DNA from: Kitasatospora mediocidica KCTC 9733 | GTDB taxonomy: Bacteria; Actinomycetota; Actinomycetes; Streptomycetales; Streptomycetaceae | Direction of reading: 5' to 3' | DNA length: 64,000 bases | NCBI RefSeq assembly: GCF_000744225.1 | Contig: NZ_JQLN01000004.1 | Span: 496,001-560,000, forward strand | Shown: piece after piece, positions 44,435 to 51,982 of the stretch | How the letters are laid out: each line of letters opens with the position of its first letter | How positions within the stretch are numbered: position 1 is the stretch's first letter | Notes under the pieces: generated by a model | Database searches by the model: none | Seen by the model: the letters and a program-made list of their open reading frames with translations, nothing else | What the model was told of the DNA's origin: nothing | Made by a program: the position numbers and the translations under genes

Positions 44435-45093
44435 GCCGGTTCGCCAGACTCGCGTTCACCTCGACGGTGCGTCAGGTCCAGCAGGAGATGGGCAGCGCCG
44501 CCGCGGCCGGCCGCCAGCTGCGGGGGGCGGACGAGGAGCCCGAGCCGCTCAGCGACGCCGAGGCCGACTTCATCCGCAGCCTGGACGGCTTCCTGTTCGC
44601 CAGCGTGGGCGAGACCGGCTGGCCGTACATCCAGTTCCGGGGCGGGCCGCCGGGGTTCGTCCATGTCCTGGACGAACACACGCTGGGCTATCTGGACGTC
44701 CGGGGCAACCGGCAGTACATCACCACCGGCAACCTGCGCGCCGACGACCGGGTCGCGCTCTTCTTCATCGACCACGCCCGGCAGACCCGGCTCAAGGTGT
44801 TCGGCCACGCCACCGCCGTGCCGCCCGGCCAGGACCCCGCGCTCGCCGAGCGCCTGGACTCGCCGCGCACCGACGGCACGGTCGAACAGCTCGTCACCAT
44901 CCGGGTCGAGGGCGTCGCCTGGAACTGCCCCAACCACATCACGCCCCGCTTCAGCAAGCGCGAACTCTCCGACGCGCTGGTCCCGGTCCAGGATCACCTC
45001 GCGCGGCTGGAGCGGGAGAACGCCGCCCTGCGCGCGGAACTCGCCGCGCATCGCGCCGATGCCCGCCCAAATCCACCCAGAGCTGCCCACTGA
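44431..45093 (+). CDS. Pyridoxamine 5'-phosphate oxidase-fold flavin-binding protein
   Basis: A 220-residue protein of the split-barrel flavin-binding superfamily. Key segments: DFIRSLDGFLFASVGETGWPYIQFRGG, LDEHTLGYLDVRGNRQYITTGNL and DDRVALFFIDHARQTRLKVFGHAT. A predicted C-terminal coiled coil (DHLARLERENAALRAELAAH) is unusual. Members bind FMN or F420 and often act as reductases or oxidases of small molecules. It starts inside the stop of the LuxR-type gene (ATGA). It could supply reduced flavin to oxygenases of this cluster, but that is inference. Confidence 0.8.
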   Translation: MSRFARLAFTSTVRQVQQEMGSAAAAGRQLRGADEEPEPLSDAEADFIRSLDGFLFASVGETGWPYIQFRGGPPGFVHVLDEHTLGYLDVRGNRQYITTGNLRADDRVALFFIDHARQTRLKVFGHATAVPPGQDPALAERLDSPRTDGTVEQLVTIRVEGVAWNCPNHITPRFSKRELSDALVPVQDHLARLERENAALRAELAAHRADARPNPPRAAH

Positions 45094-45192
45094 CCGAATT
45101 CGGCAGCCGGTTTCGGGCATTGAGGAACCCTAACCGGAATCCCTACTCTGAGATCACAGAAGAGACCCCGAGGCGAACGGAGCCATCGCGCG

Positions 45193-46062
45193 ATGGTCAG
45201 CGATGTGATCGACCGAAACGACCGGTTCCGGGGAATCCTGGACCGCCTCGCCACCAAGTCGATCGACGACTACTACAACCCGTACCGGCTGTTCGAGTGG
45301 CCGGACCGACTTCCCGAGGACATGTGGTGGATGAGCCCCGAGCTCACCACCACCTATGGGACGGAATGGGCCGAGAAGCTCACTCCGCAACAGCTCCACA
45401 CGCTTTCCAAGCACGAGAGCATCAATTTCTACAGCCTCAATGTGCACGGCATTCGCGAACTTCTCATCGAGGTGGTCGGCCGTATCCACACCGCCGGCTT
45501 CGAAACGCCGTCGGAGTTCTTCCACCACTTCATCGGTGAGGAGAACGAGCACATGTGGTTCTTCGCCGAGTTCTGCCTGCGCTACGGCAAGAAGATCTAC
45601 CGGCAGCCGGCCGGCGCGGAGGCCTCCGAGCCCTCGGCCAAGATCCAGAGCCTGCTGGTGTTCGCCCGCATCCTGATCTTCGAGGAGCTGGTCGACCACT
45701 TCAACTCGGCGATGGCCGAGGACGAGCGGCTGCACGAGACGATCCGCGGCATCAACCGGATCCACCACCAGGACGAGTCCCGGCACATCGCTTTCGGCCG
45801 CGAGCTGGTCGACCTGCTGCACCAGGACCTGAAGCAGACCGCCACCGAACAGGAACTGGCCGACGTCTCCACCTACCTGCGCCGCTACCTCAAGCACAGC
45901 TTCGACTCGCTCTACCACCCGCAGGTCTACCGCGACGCCGGGCTGGAGAACCCGCACGAGCTGCGCCGGGCCCTGATGGAGTCGCCGGCCCGGGCCGAGG
46001 CCGAGTCGCGCACCTTCCGCAAGACCACCAAGTACCTCGAAAAGACGGGACTCATCCGATGA
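45193..46062 (+). CDS. AurF-like di-iron N-oxygenase
   Basis: A 289-residue helical protein with the full set of di-iron ligands in AurF spacing: Glu75 (KHESINFY), Glu117 and His120 (EENEH), Glu164/165 (FEEL), His191, Glu195 and His198 (HHQDESRH). AurF and CmlI oxidise amines to hydroxylamine, nitroso and nitro states. The start ATG 45193 has GGAG about 10 nt upstream. It begins an eight-gene run and is translationally coupled to the amino acid:carrier protein ligase. The likely substrate is therefore a carrier-bound amino acid rather than a free arylamine. C-H hydroxylation instead of N-oxygenation is not excluded. Confidence 0.85.
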   Translation: MVSDVIDRNDRFRGILDRLATKSIDDYYNPYRLFEWPDRLPEDMWWMSPELTTTYGTEWAEKLTPQQLHTLSKHESINFYSLNVHGIRELLIEVVGRIHTAGFETPSEFFHHFIGEENEHMWFFAEFCLRYGKKIYRQPAGAEASEPSAKIQSLLVFARILIFEELVDHFNSAMAEDERLHETIRGINRIHHQDESRHIAFGRELVDLLHQDLKQTATEQELADVSTYLRRYLKHSFDSLYHPQVYRDAGLENPHELRRALMESPARAEAESRTFRKTTKYLEKTGLIR

Positions 46063-46895
46063 ACCGCCTGACCGGGAGCGACGGCGCACCCGCGCTGGCC
46101 ATCCTCGGGCCGCCGGCCACCAGGCTCGTCAAGGAGCTCGACCGGGTCTTCGCCGGCTGGGGCCTGGCGGCCGGCGCCGAGGAGATCAGCGCCCCGCCGC
46201 TCTTCCCGGTGACCGACCTGGAGAAGTTCGACGTCTACACCAACTTCCCCCAGCTCGCCTGGGTGGCCGGCTCACTTGATCTGACGGAGGATCACTTCAA
46301 GCCGGTGGAGGGCAAGTTCGGGCCGGGTTCGGTGACCGAGGCGCGGTACGGACTGCCGCACGCCACCTGCTACGGCGCGTACCTCTTCCACGAGGGCGAC
46401 CAGGTCGCCGACGACACCCTGGTGACCCTGGTCAACCGCTGCTTCCGCAACGAGGACCACTACGGCGGGCTGCGCCGCCTCGCCAGCTTCCAGATGCGCG
46501 AGATCGTCGCGCTCGGCAGCTTCCAGCACACCCAGGACGTGCTGGCCGGCTTCACCGGGCGGATCCAGGCCTTCGCCGGCGCGCTCGGGATCGACCTGGG
46601 CAAGGTGCCGGCCGGCGACCCGTTCTTCCGCAACGACAACGGCCGCGCCCTGCTGCAGAAGCTCAGCCCGGTCAAGTACGAGTTCCAGTACGGCGACCTG
46701 GCGATCGCCTCGGTCAACACCCACCGCAACTTCTTCGGCGAGCGGTGCGGCATCCGGCTGGAGTCCGGTGAGCACGCCTACACCTCCTGCGTGGCCTTCG
46801 GCCTGGAGCGCTGGGTCGCCGTCCTGACCGAGCACTTCGACGAGGACCTCGACGCCGCGCTGGCCGCCGTGCGCGCCGCCGCCGACCCGTCGTGA
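46059..46895 (+). CDS. Amino acid:[carrier protein] ligase (class II aaRS-like)
   Basis: A 278-residue homologue of the catalytic core of atypical seryl-tRNA synthetases that lack the tRNA-binding arm. Known members adenylate glycine or alanine and load it on a small carrier protein instead of tRNA. Visible landmarks are ATCYGAYLFHEGDQV (metal-site Cys region), the class II motif 2 equivalent CFRNEDHYGGLRRLASFQMREIVALG, and the motif 3 equivalent SCVAFGLERWVAVL. It starts at ATG 46059 in the upstream stop. Two ACP genes and a PPTase downstream supply the expected partner. Which amino acid is used cannot be told; Gly or Ala is the family default. Confidence 0.88.
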   Translation: MNRLTGSDGAPALAILGPPATRLVKELDRVFAGWGLAAGAEEISAPPLFPVTDLEKFDVYTNFPQLAWVAGSLDLTEDHFKPVEGKFGPGSVTEARYGLPHATCYGAYLFHEGDQVADDTLVTLVNRCFRNEDHYGGLRRLASFQMREIVALGSFQHTQDVLAGFTGRIQAFAGALGIDLGKVPAGDPFFRNDNGRALLQKLSPVKYEFQYGDLAIASVNTHRNFFGERCGIRLESGEHAYTSCVAFGLERWVAVLTEHFDEDLDAALAAVRAAADPS

Positions 46896-47326
46896 CCCCA
46901 CCGGTCGCGCCGCGGCCGCGGATCGGCGTCGACCTCGTGCCGCTCTCCCGGGTCCGCGAGCTGCTGGACCCCGACATCGGTCCGGTGCTCAGGCGGTTCC
47001 TCTCCACCGAGGAGGTGACCGCCTCCCGGACCCCGGACGGCGCGCCCGACCAGGCCGGGATCGCCGGACGGCTGGCCGCCAAGGAGGCCGTCTTCAAGCT
47101 GTTCGGCGCCGTCGGACGGCCGGTGCCCTGGCAGGGCATCGAGGTCCTGCGCGGTCCCGGCGGCCGGCCCGGAGTCCGACTCTCGGGCGGGGCGGCCGAG
47201 TTGGCCCGGCAGGCCGACCTAGGCCCGATCGACGTCAGCATCAGCCACGACGGAGGCTTCGCGATCGCCGTCGCGGCCGCCACCGCCGCACTCGACCACC
47301 ACCACTCTCTTGATGACCAACTCTGA
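46892..47326 (+). CDS. AcpS-type 4'-phosphopantetheinyl transferase
   Basis: A 144-residue holo-ACP synthase homologue. It has the Mg-binding GVDLVPLSRV with Asp14, the RLAAKEAVFKLFGA helix with the catalytic Glu-Lys pair, and the VSISHDGGFAIAVA strand. It transfers phosphopantetheine from CoA to carrier proteins. The start is GTG 46892 in the upstream stop codon. Being inside the operon, just before an ACP gene, it is probably dedicated to the two ACPs of this cluster rather than the housekeeping enzyme. Confidence 0.92.
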   Translation: MTPPVAPRPRIGVDLVPLSRVRELLDPDIGPVLRRFLSTEEVTASRTPDGAPDQAGIAGRLAAKEAVFKLFGAVGRPVPWQGIEVLRGPGGRPGVRLSGGAAELARQADLGPIDVSISHDGGFAIAVAAATAALDHHHSLDDQL

Positions 47327-47336
47327 AGGGAATGCC

Positions 47337-47570
47337 ATGAGTTCCGCAGGTATCGACAAGGTCAGGGACTGGATCCTCGGCCGTCACCCCGAGCGCACCG
47401 AGCTCGCCGCCGACGTCGACCTCATCGAGAGCCGGCTCGTCGACTCGCTCGCCTTCGTCGAACTCGTCTACACCATCGAGGACGCCGCAGGCATCGAGGT
47501 CGACTTCGACAACATCGACATCGAGGACTTCCAGACCCTCGCGACCATCGAGAAGGCGTTCTTCGCCTGA
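47337..47570 (+). CDS. Acyl/aminoacyl carrier protein 1
   Basis: A 77-residue four-helix carrier protein with the phosphopantetheine site Ser37 in LVDSLAFVELVYTIED. The start ATG 47337 has GAAGGGA upstream; a longer in-frame start at 47310 lies inside the previous gene. The acidic helix II and III pattern (VDFDNIDIEDFQTLATIE) is like carriers that work with amino acid:carrier protein ligases. It is the most likely acceptor of the ligase at 46059, because it follows directly after the PPTase. Confidence 0.92.
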   Translation: MSSAGIDKVRDWILGRHPERTELAADVDLIESRLVDSLAFVELVYTIEDAAGIEVDFDNIDIEDFQTLATIEKAFFA

Positions 47571-47592
47571 TCCCGAGGAGGGATCTTTCACC

Positions 47593-48417
47593 ATGGATGC
47601 AGTCTCGTACACCGCACAGTGGATGGCCGCGGCCCGCGCGCAGGAGTCCGAGCGCGAGGACGCGCTGTTCGTCGACCCGCTGGCCCAGGACCTGGCCGCA
47701 CCCCGGGGCTTCGAGCTGATCGAGCGCTACGCCGGCGGCGGCCTGCTGCCGTTCATCTCGATCCGGACCCGGTACCTGGACGACGCCATCCGCGACGTCC
47801 TCGCCACCAGCGGGATCCAGCAGGTGGTCCTGATCGCGGCGGGCATGGACACCCGCTCGTTCCGGCTCGACTGGCCGGAGGGCACCGAGGTCTACGAGGT
47901 CGACCACGCCCTGCTGATCGCCGAGAAGCGCCGCCGGCTCGACGCCCTGGGCGCCGAGCCGCGCACCGACCGGCGCGAGGTCTCCGCCGACCTCACCGGC
48001 GACTGGATGCCCTCCCTGGAGGCCGCGGGCTTCGACCGTGACCGCCCGACCCTGTGGGTCGCCGAGGCGCTGACCTTCTTCCTCACCGAGGAGCAGGCCG
48101 CCGGGCTGCTGCAGTTGCTCGCCTCCGCCTCGGCCCCCGGCAGCCACCTGGCCTTCGACATCCTCGGGCGCGCCCTGCTGCGCAGCCCGTTCTCGAAGCC
48201 CTTCCTGGACACCCTCGCCGCCGACGGCACGCCGTGGATCTTCGGCACCGACGAGCCCGAGGAGTTCCTGACCGCCAACGGCTGGAAGACCACCGACCTG
48301 CGCGAGCCCGGCCAGCCCGGCGCCGGTGAGGGCCGCTGGCCGTACCAGGTCCAGCCGAGGAACCGTCGCGGCGCCAACCGGCTGTGGCTGATCCGCGCCG
48401 AGATCGCGACGGCCTGA
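47593..48417 (+). CDS. SAM-dependent methyltransferase, TIGR00027/LCM family
   Basis: A 274-residue methyltransferase of the leucine carboxyl methyltransferase-like family common in actinobacteria. It begins SYTAQWMAAARAQES and contains IAAGMDTRSFRLDWP (motif I) and YEVDHALLIAEKRRRL. The acidic motif III region reads LWVAEALTFFLTEEQAAGLL. Family members make O-methyl groups, often on carboxylates. A GAGG box lies before ATG 47593. In this operon it may methylate the oxygenated nitrogen, a hydroxyl or a carboxylate of the product. Confidence 0.85.
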   Translation: MDAVSYTAQWMAAARAQESEREDALFVDPLAQDLAAPRGFELIERYAGGGLLPFISIRTRYLDDAIRDVLATSGIQQVVLIAAGMDTRSFRLDWPEGTEVYEVDHALLIAEKRRRLDALGAEPRTDRREVSADLTGDWMPSLEAAGFDRDRPTLWVAEALTFFLTEEQAAGLLQLLASASAPGSHLAFDILGRALLRSPFSKPFLDTLAADGTPWIFGTDEPEEFLTANGWKTTDLREPGQPGAGEGRWPYQVQPRNRRGANRLWLIRAEIATA

Positions 48418-49391
48418 TGAGCCGTCCGACCGCCGATCGCCGGATCACCCTGGAGCGCATCGAGTCGTACCTGCCCGAGCGCAGCGTGCGGATCGAGGAG
48501 CTGGGCGAGCGGCTGGGTCTGCGTCGGGCCGAACTGGGCGTGTTCCGCAAGTTCTACGGGCTGGACACGCTGCGCTTCGACCCGGAGCTCCCACTGATCG
48601 ACCTGCTGCGGCCCGCCGCGCGCAGCGCCCTGGCCGCCCTCCCGGAGGGCGGCCGGGTGGAGTACCTGGCCTACGCCCACGTCACCCAGGCGGTGGCCCC
48701 GGCCGACGTGGACATCGCGCAGGTGGTCAGCGACGACCTCGGTCTCGCCGGCACCGAGGCCTTCGGCCTCAGCCACCAGGCCTGCGTCAGCAGCCTGGGC
48801 GCCATCGAGGTGCTGGGTGAACTGCTCCGCGCGGAGGGCACCGAGGGTGCGTACGCCCTGATGGTCACCGGCGAGCAGGCCTACTCGCCGATCGTCCAGC
48901 ACGTGCCCAACACCTCGATCATGGCCGACGCCGCGGCCTCCTGCCTGATCACCCTGGACGGCGACGGCGACGTGGTCCGCTCGTTCGCCACCCGGACCCT
49001 GGGCGAGTACGCCCAGTGGCTGGAGCTGACCCCCGAGCAGAACACCGTGTTCGGGGAGCAGTACGGCGCCAGGATCGCCGAGGTCATCCACCAGGCGGTG
49101 GCGGAGGCCGGGTTGACGCTCGACGAGGTCGACCTGGTGATCCCGCACAACGTCAACAAGCTGGCCTGGCGGCAGACCATCAAGGAGCTGGAGGTGGCGC
49201 CGGAGAAGGTCTTCCTGGACAACGTCCCGCGCTTCAGCCACACCTTCGCCTCCGACGTCTTCGTCAACTACACCACCCTGCGGGACGCCGGACGCCTGGT
49301 GGACGGCGCGCACTACCTGCTGGTCTCGGTCGGCCTGGGCGCCACCTTCGGCGCGATGGTGATCACCCACCGCGCGGCGGGTGAGAGCTGA
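48417..49391 (+). CDS. KAS III-like 3-oxoacyl-ACP synthase
   Basis: A 324-residue thiolase-fold condensing enzyme. The nucleophile is Cys123 (SHQACVSSL) and the catalytic His is His244 (IPHNVNK). The third KAS III residue, normally Asn in GNTS, reads Ser-His-Thr (His275), so the decarboxylating Asn is replaced. KAS III-like enzymes without this Asn are known to act as acyltransferases forming esters or amides rather than carbon-carbon bonds, which is worth considering here. ATG 48417 overlaps the previous stop (TGATG). It pairs with the ACP and the degenerate ketosynthase that follow. Confidence 0.85.
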   Translation: MSRPTADRRITLERIESYLPERSVRIEELGERLGLRRAELGVFRKFYGLDTLRFDPELPLIDLLRPAARSALAALPEGGRVEYLAYAHVTQAVAPADVDIAQVVSDDLGLAGTEAFGLSHQACVSSLGAIEVLGELLRAEGTEGAYALMVTGEQAYSPIVQHVPNTSIMADAAASCLITLDGDGDVVRSFATRTLGEYAQWLELTPEQNTVFGEQYGARIAEVIHQAVAEAGLTLDEVDLVIPHNVNKLAWRQTIKELEVAPEKVFLDNVPRFSHTFASDVFVNYTTLRDAGRLVDGAHYLLVSVGLGATFGAMVITHRAAGES

Positions 49392-49657
49392 TGGATCGTC
49401 AGGAAGTACTGGCCACCATCGAGAAGGCGCTCAGCGAGGTCCTGGAGCGGTCGGTCACCGGGCTCACGGAGGACACCGCGCTCTTCGACGAGCTGCGGCT
49501 CGACTCCTCCTCCGTGCTGGGGCTGCTGATGACCGTCGAGGAGGCGACCGGCATCTCGGTCGACCCGGAGGACCTCGACATCGACCATCTGCGGACCATG
49601 CGGTCCTTCGCCGACTACGTCGAGGCCGCACTCCGCCAAGGAGAGGGGACGTCATGA
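49391..49657 (+). CDS. Acyl carrier protein 2
   Basis: An 88-residue carrier protein, phosphopantetheine site Ser39 in LRLDSSSVLGLLMTVEE. The start ATG 49391 overlaps the stop of the KAS III-like gene (TGATG). It differs clearly from carrier protein 1 (LDSSS against VDSLA), suggesting that the two carry different acyl groups. One may hold the amino acid, and this one the partner acyl chain used by the KAS III-like enzyme. Confidence 0.92.
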   Translation: MDRQEVLATIEKALSEVLERSVTGLTEDTALFDELRLDSSSVLGLLMTVEEATGISVDPEDLDIDHLRTMRSFADYVEAALRQGEGTS

Positions 49658-50472
49658 CCGGACTCGCCGTCCGGGCCGCCGCCGCGGTGCGCGCGCCGCA
49701 GGGCCGCGGGCCGGGTGACACCCCGGCCGCGCTCGGCTACTTCCACGACCTGCTCGCCCCCTTCGGGCAGAAGCCGGACGAGGAGCTGTTCAACCGGGGC
49801 GCACACGTCCAGCACCGCGACCTCGCCGACCTGCTCGCCGCCGACGACGGCGTCGGCCGCAGCCGGCCGGAGCTGCTGATCGTCACCCACGCCCTCCCGG
49901 ACGTGGTGCCGTTCACCGCCGTCGCGCCGTACCTGACCGACCGCCTCGGCGGCCGGGCGGCCAACTTCGCGATCGCCCAGCAGGGCCTGGCCGCGCCCTT
50001 CACCGCACTGCGGGTCGCCTCGGCGTACCACAGTGCGGGGCGGGCCGCGGAGGTGGTCCTGGCGGTGCTGGAGCAGACCACCCTGCCGACGGCCTTCCCG
50101 CTGGTCCAGGAGACGCCGCTGGTCGACTCGGCCGCGGCACTGGTCCTCGGGGCCTCCACCGAGGACGGACTTCGGTTCGTCCGGGCGCGGTCGGCCCCCT
50201 CGGCGGCGGCCGCGCTCGACGAGGAGACCCTCGGCCTGAGCGGCGCGCAGGACGGCACCCTCCTGGTGCTCGGACCCTGGGTCACCGAGGACGTCCCGGA
50301 GCGCACCGCGGTGCACCGGGCGGCCCCGGGCAGCTACTGCACCAGCCTCTGGCTGGAGCTGGCCGAGCACTGGCAGGAGTGGCAGCAGGCCTATCGGCGG
50401 GTCGTGCTCTGCGACACCGACCCGCGCTCCGGCCGCAGTCACGTCGCGCTCTTCGCCACCGGCGAGAAGTAA
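49654..50472 (+). CDS. Degenerate ketosynthase/thiolase-fold protein
   Basis: A 272-residue protein with the half-domain pattern of a beta-ketoacyl synthase: RPELLIVTHALPDVVPF, RAANFAIAQQGLAAPFTALRVAS, and VDSAAALVLGASTEDGL. The residue aligned with the active-site Cys is Gly in QQGLAAP, and no catalytic His-Asn pair is evident, so it is probably not a condensing enzyme itself. It could be a non-catalytic partner of the KAS III-like protein, comparable to a chain-length factor, or a scaffold for the carrier proteins. It starts at ATG 49654 in the ACP stop and ends before the palindrome at 50488. Confidence 0.75.
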   Translation: MTGLAVRAAAAVRAPQGRGPGDTPAALGYFHDLLAPFGQKPDEELFNRGAHVQHRDLADLLAADDGVGRSRPELLIVTHALPDVVPFTAVAPYLTDRLGGRAANFAIAQQGLAAPFTALRVASAYHSAGRAAEVVLAVLEQTTLPTAFPLVQETPLVDSAAALVLGASTEDGLRFVRARSAPSAAAALDEETLGLSGAQDGTLLVLGPWVTEDVPERTAVHRAAPGSYCTSLWLELAEHWQEWQQAYRRVVLCDTDPRSGRSHVALFATGEK

Positions 50473-50487
50473 CCCCACCCTGCGGGT

Positions 50488-50539
50488 CGGGGTCGAGCGA
50501 GTCCGCCACGACCGGTCGTGGCGGACTCGCTCGACCCCG
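50488..50539. terminator. Perfect 52-nt palindrome
   Basis: Twenty-six bp on each side of the centre at 50513/50514 pair perfectly with no loop. It lies 15 nt after the stop of the degenerate ketosynthase gene and 69 nt before the condensation-protein gene. Position and strength make it a terminator that separates the AurF operon from the condensation/deacetylase operon. Confidence 0.75.
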
Positions 50540-50608
50540 ATGCGCGGGGCTCACGTGCTGCTCCGACAGACATCGGACGAGGCAATCGAACGGAAGGGTG
50601 AGAACACG

Positions 50609-51982
50609 ATGACCACGGTCAACGAGCAGTCCATCAGACTGGACTCCGCGCGAGCCGGGACAGCCCCGGCCACCTGGGGGCAGCGGGCGATCTGGGGAGT
50701 CGTGACACGGCTGGGTGACGACGCCCCCCGGTACAACCTGCCGATCGACCTGCCCGTCTCCCCGCCCCGCCCGGTCTCCCGCGTGCTGGCGGACCTGACG
50801 GAGCTGTTGCTGCTCCACGACAGCCTGCACACCCGGTTCCTGCCGGCCGGCGTGGACGGCCTGGAGCAGGTGGTGGACGGCTCCGGCGAGCTCCCCGTGC
50901 AGATCCGCAGCTGCGCGCCGGAGCAGGCCCCGGCGGTCAGCGCCGCGCTGCTCGGGGAGCTGGCCGGGCGTGCCTTCGACCACGAGCGGGAGTGGCCGCT
51001 GCGGGTCGGCCTGGTGGAGTGCGAGGGCCTGGTGCACCGGCTGGTGCTGGCGGCCTCGCACGCCGGGATGGACTACTGGGGGCAGGGCCGGATGGTCCGC
51101 GACCTGCAGCTGATCGAGGCGGGAGCGACCGCCGAGTCGCTGCGCGCGGACCGCCCGGCCCTGCAGCCGTTGGAGGCCGCGGAGGTCCAGGCGTCGCCGC
51201 TGGGCCGTCGCCGGGACGAGGCGGCGCGCCGCTACTGGTGCGAGCAACTCACCGTCGGCCCGCGGAAGATGTTCCCGAACCCGGCGGCGCCGGGCCTCGC
51301 CGCCGATCCGGCCCGGCGCTTCCCCAACGCGCTGCTGCGCTCGCCCGCGCTGGCGGTCGCCGTCACCCGGGTGGCGGAGGAGCTGGGGGTGAGCGATTCG
51401 GCGCTGCTGCTGGGCGCCGCCGCCCACCAGCTGGCCAGGATGTCCGGCAGCGGCGACGCGGTGTTCCAGGTGGTGGTGAGCAACCGGTTCCAGCCGTCCG
51501 CCGCCGCCGCGGTCAGCACGGTCGCGCAGGAGGCCCTGTTCCTTCTCACCGACGCGGACCGGGACTTCAGGGACGCGGTACGCCGGACGCGGTCCGTCGC
51601 GTTCAGCTCGTTCCGCCACGCGGGGTACGACAAGTGGGCGCTGGAGCGGGAGGTGGCGGTGATGGCCGAGCGGGGCGAGGCCGCCGACCACTCGTGCTGG
51701 TGGAACGACACCCGGGACCCGGGCACCGGGCCCTTCGACACCGTCGAGCGGCCGCGCGCCGCACTGGGCGAACTGATCGGCCGGACCGAACTGAGCTGGC
51801 CCACCGAGTTCCCGGCGCGGGTGAACGTGTCGGTGGCGGTCGACGTGCTGACCGCCCCCGGCGCCCTGGATCTCGCCATGACGGCCGACCCGGCGGTGAT
51901 CACCCGCGAGGGGATGGAGCAGTTCCTGCGCGGGGTCGAACGGCTGGTCGTCGGCGAGGCGATCGCACTGGGGGAGGTATGA
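50609..51982 (+). CDS. Stand-alone condensation-domain protein
   Basis: A 457-residue NRPS-type condensation protein without A or PCP domains. ATG 50609 follows AAGGGTGAG. The active-site HHxxxDG motif appears as S150-H151-AGM-D155-Y156: the second (catalytic) His and the Asp are kept, while the first His and the Gly are changed. Fold landmarks DSLHTRFLP and VSNRFQPS are visible. Free condensation proteins join two carrier-bound or one free substrate through an amide or ester. Here it could join the aminoacyl carrier to another acyl group. It overlaps the deacetylase gene by 4 nt. Confidence 0.82.
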   Translation: MTTVNEQSIRLDSARAGTAPATWGQRAIWGVVTRLGDDAPRYNLPIDLPVSPPRPVSRVLADLTELLLLHDSLHTRFLPAGVDGLEQVVDGSGELPVQIRSCAPEQAPAVSAALLGELAGRAFDHEREWPLRVGLVECEGLVHRLVLAASHAGMDYWGQGRMVRDLQLIEAGATAESLRADRPALQPLEAAEVQASPLGRRRDEAARRYWCEQLTVGPRKMFPNPAAPGLAADPARRFPNALLRSPALAVAVTRVAEELGVSDSALLLGAAAHQLARMSGSGDAVFQVVVSNRFQPSAAAAVSTVAQEALFLLTDADRDFRDAVRRTRSVAFSSFRHAGYDKWALEREVAVMAERGEAADHSCWWNDTRDPGTGPFDTVERPRAALGELIGRTELSWPTEFPARVNVSVAVDVLTAPGALDLAMTADPAVITREGMEQFLRGVERLVVGEAIALGEV

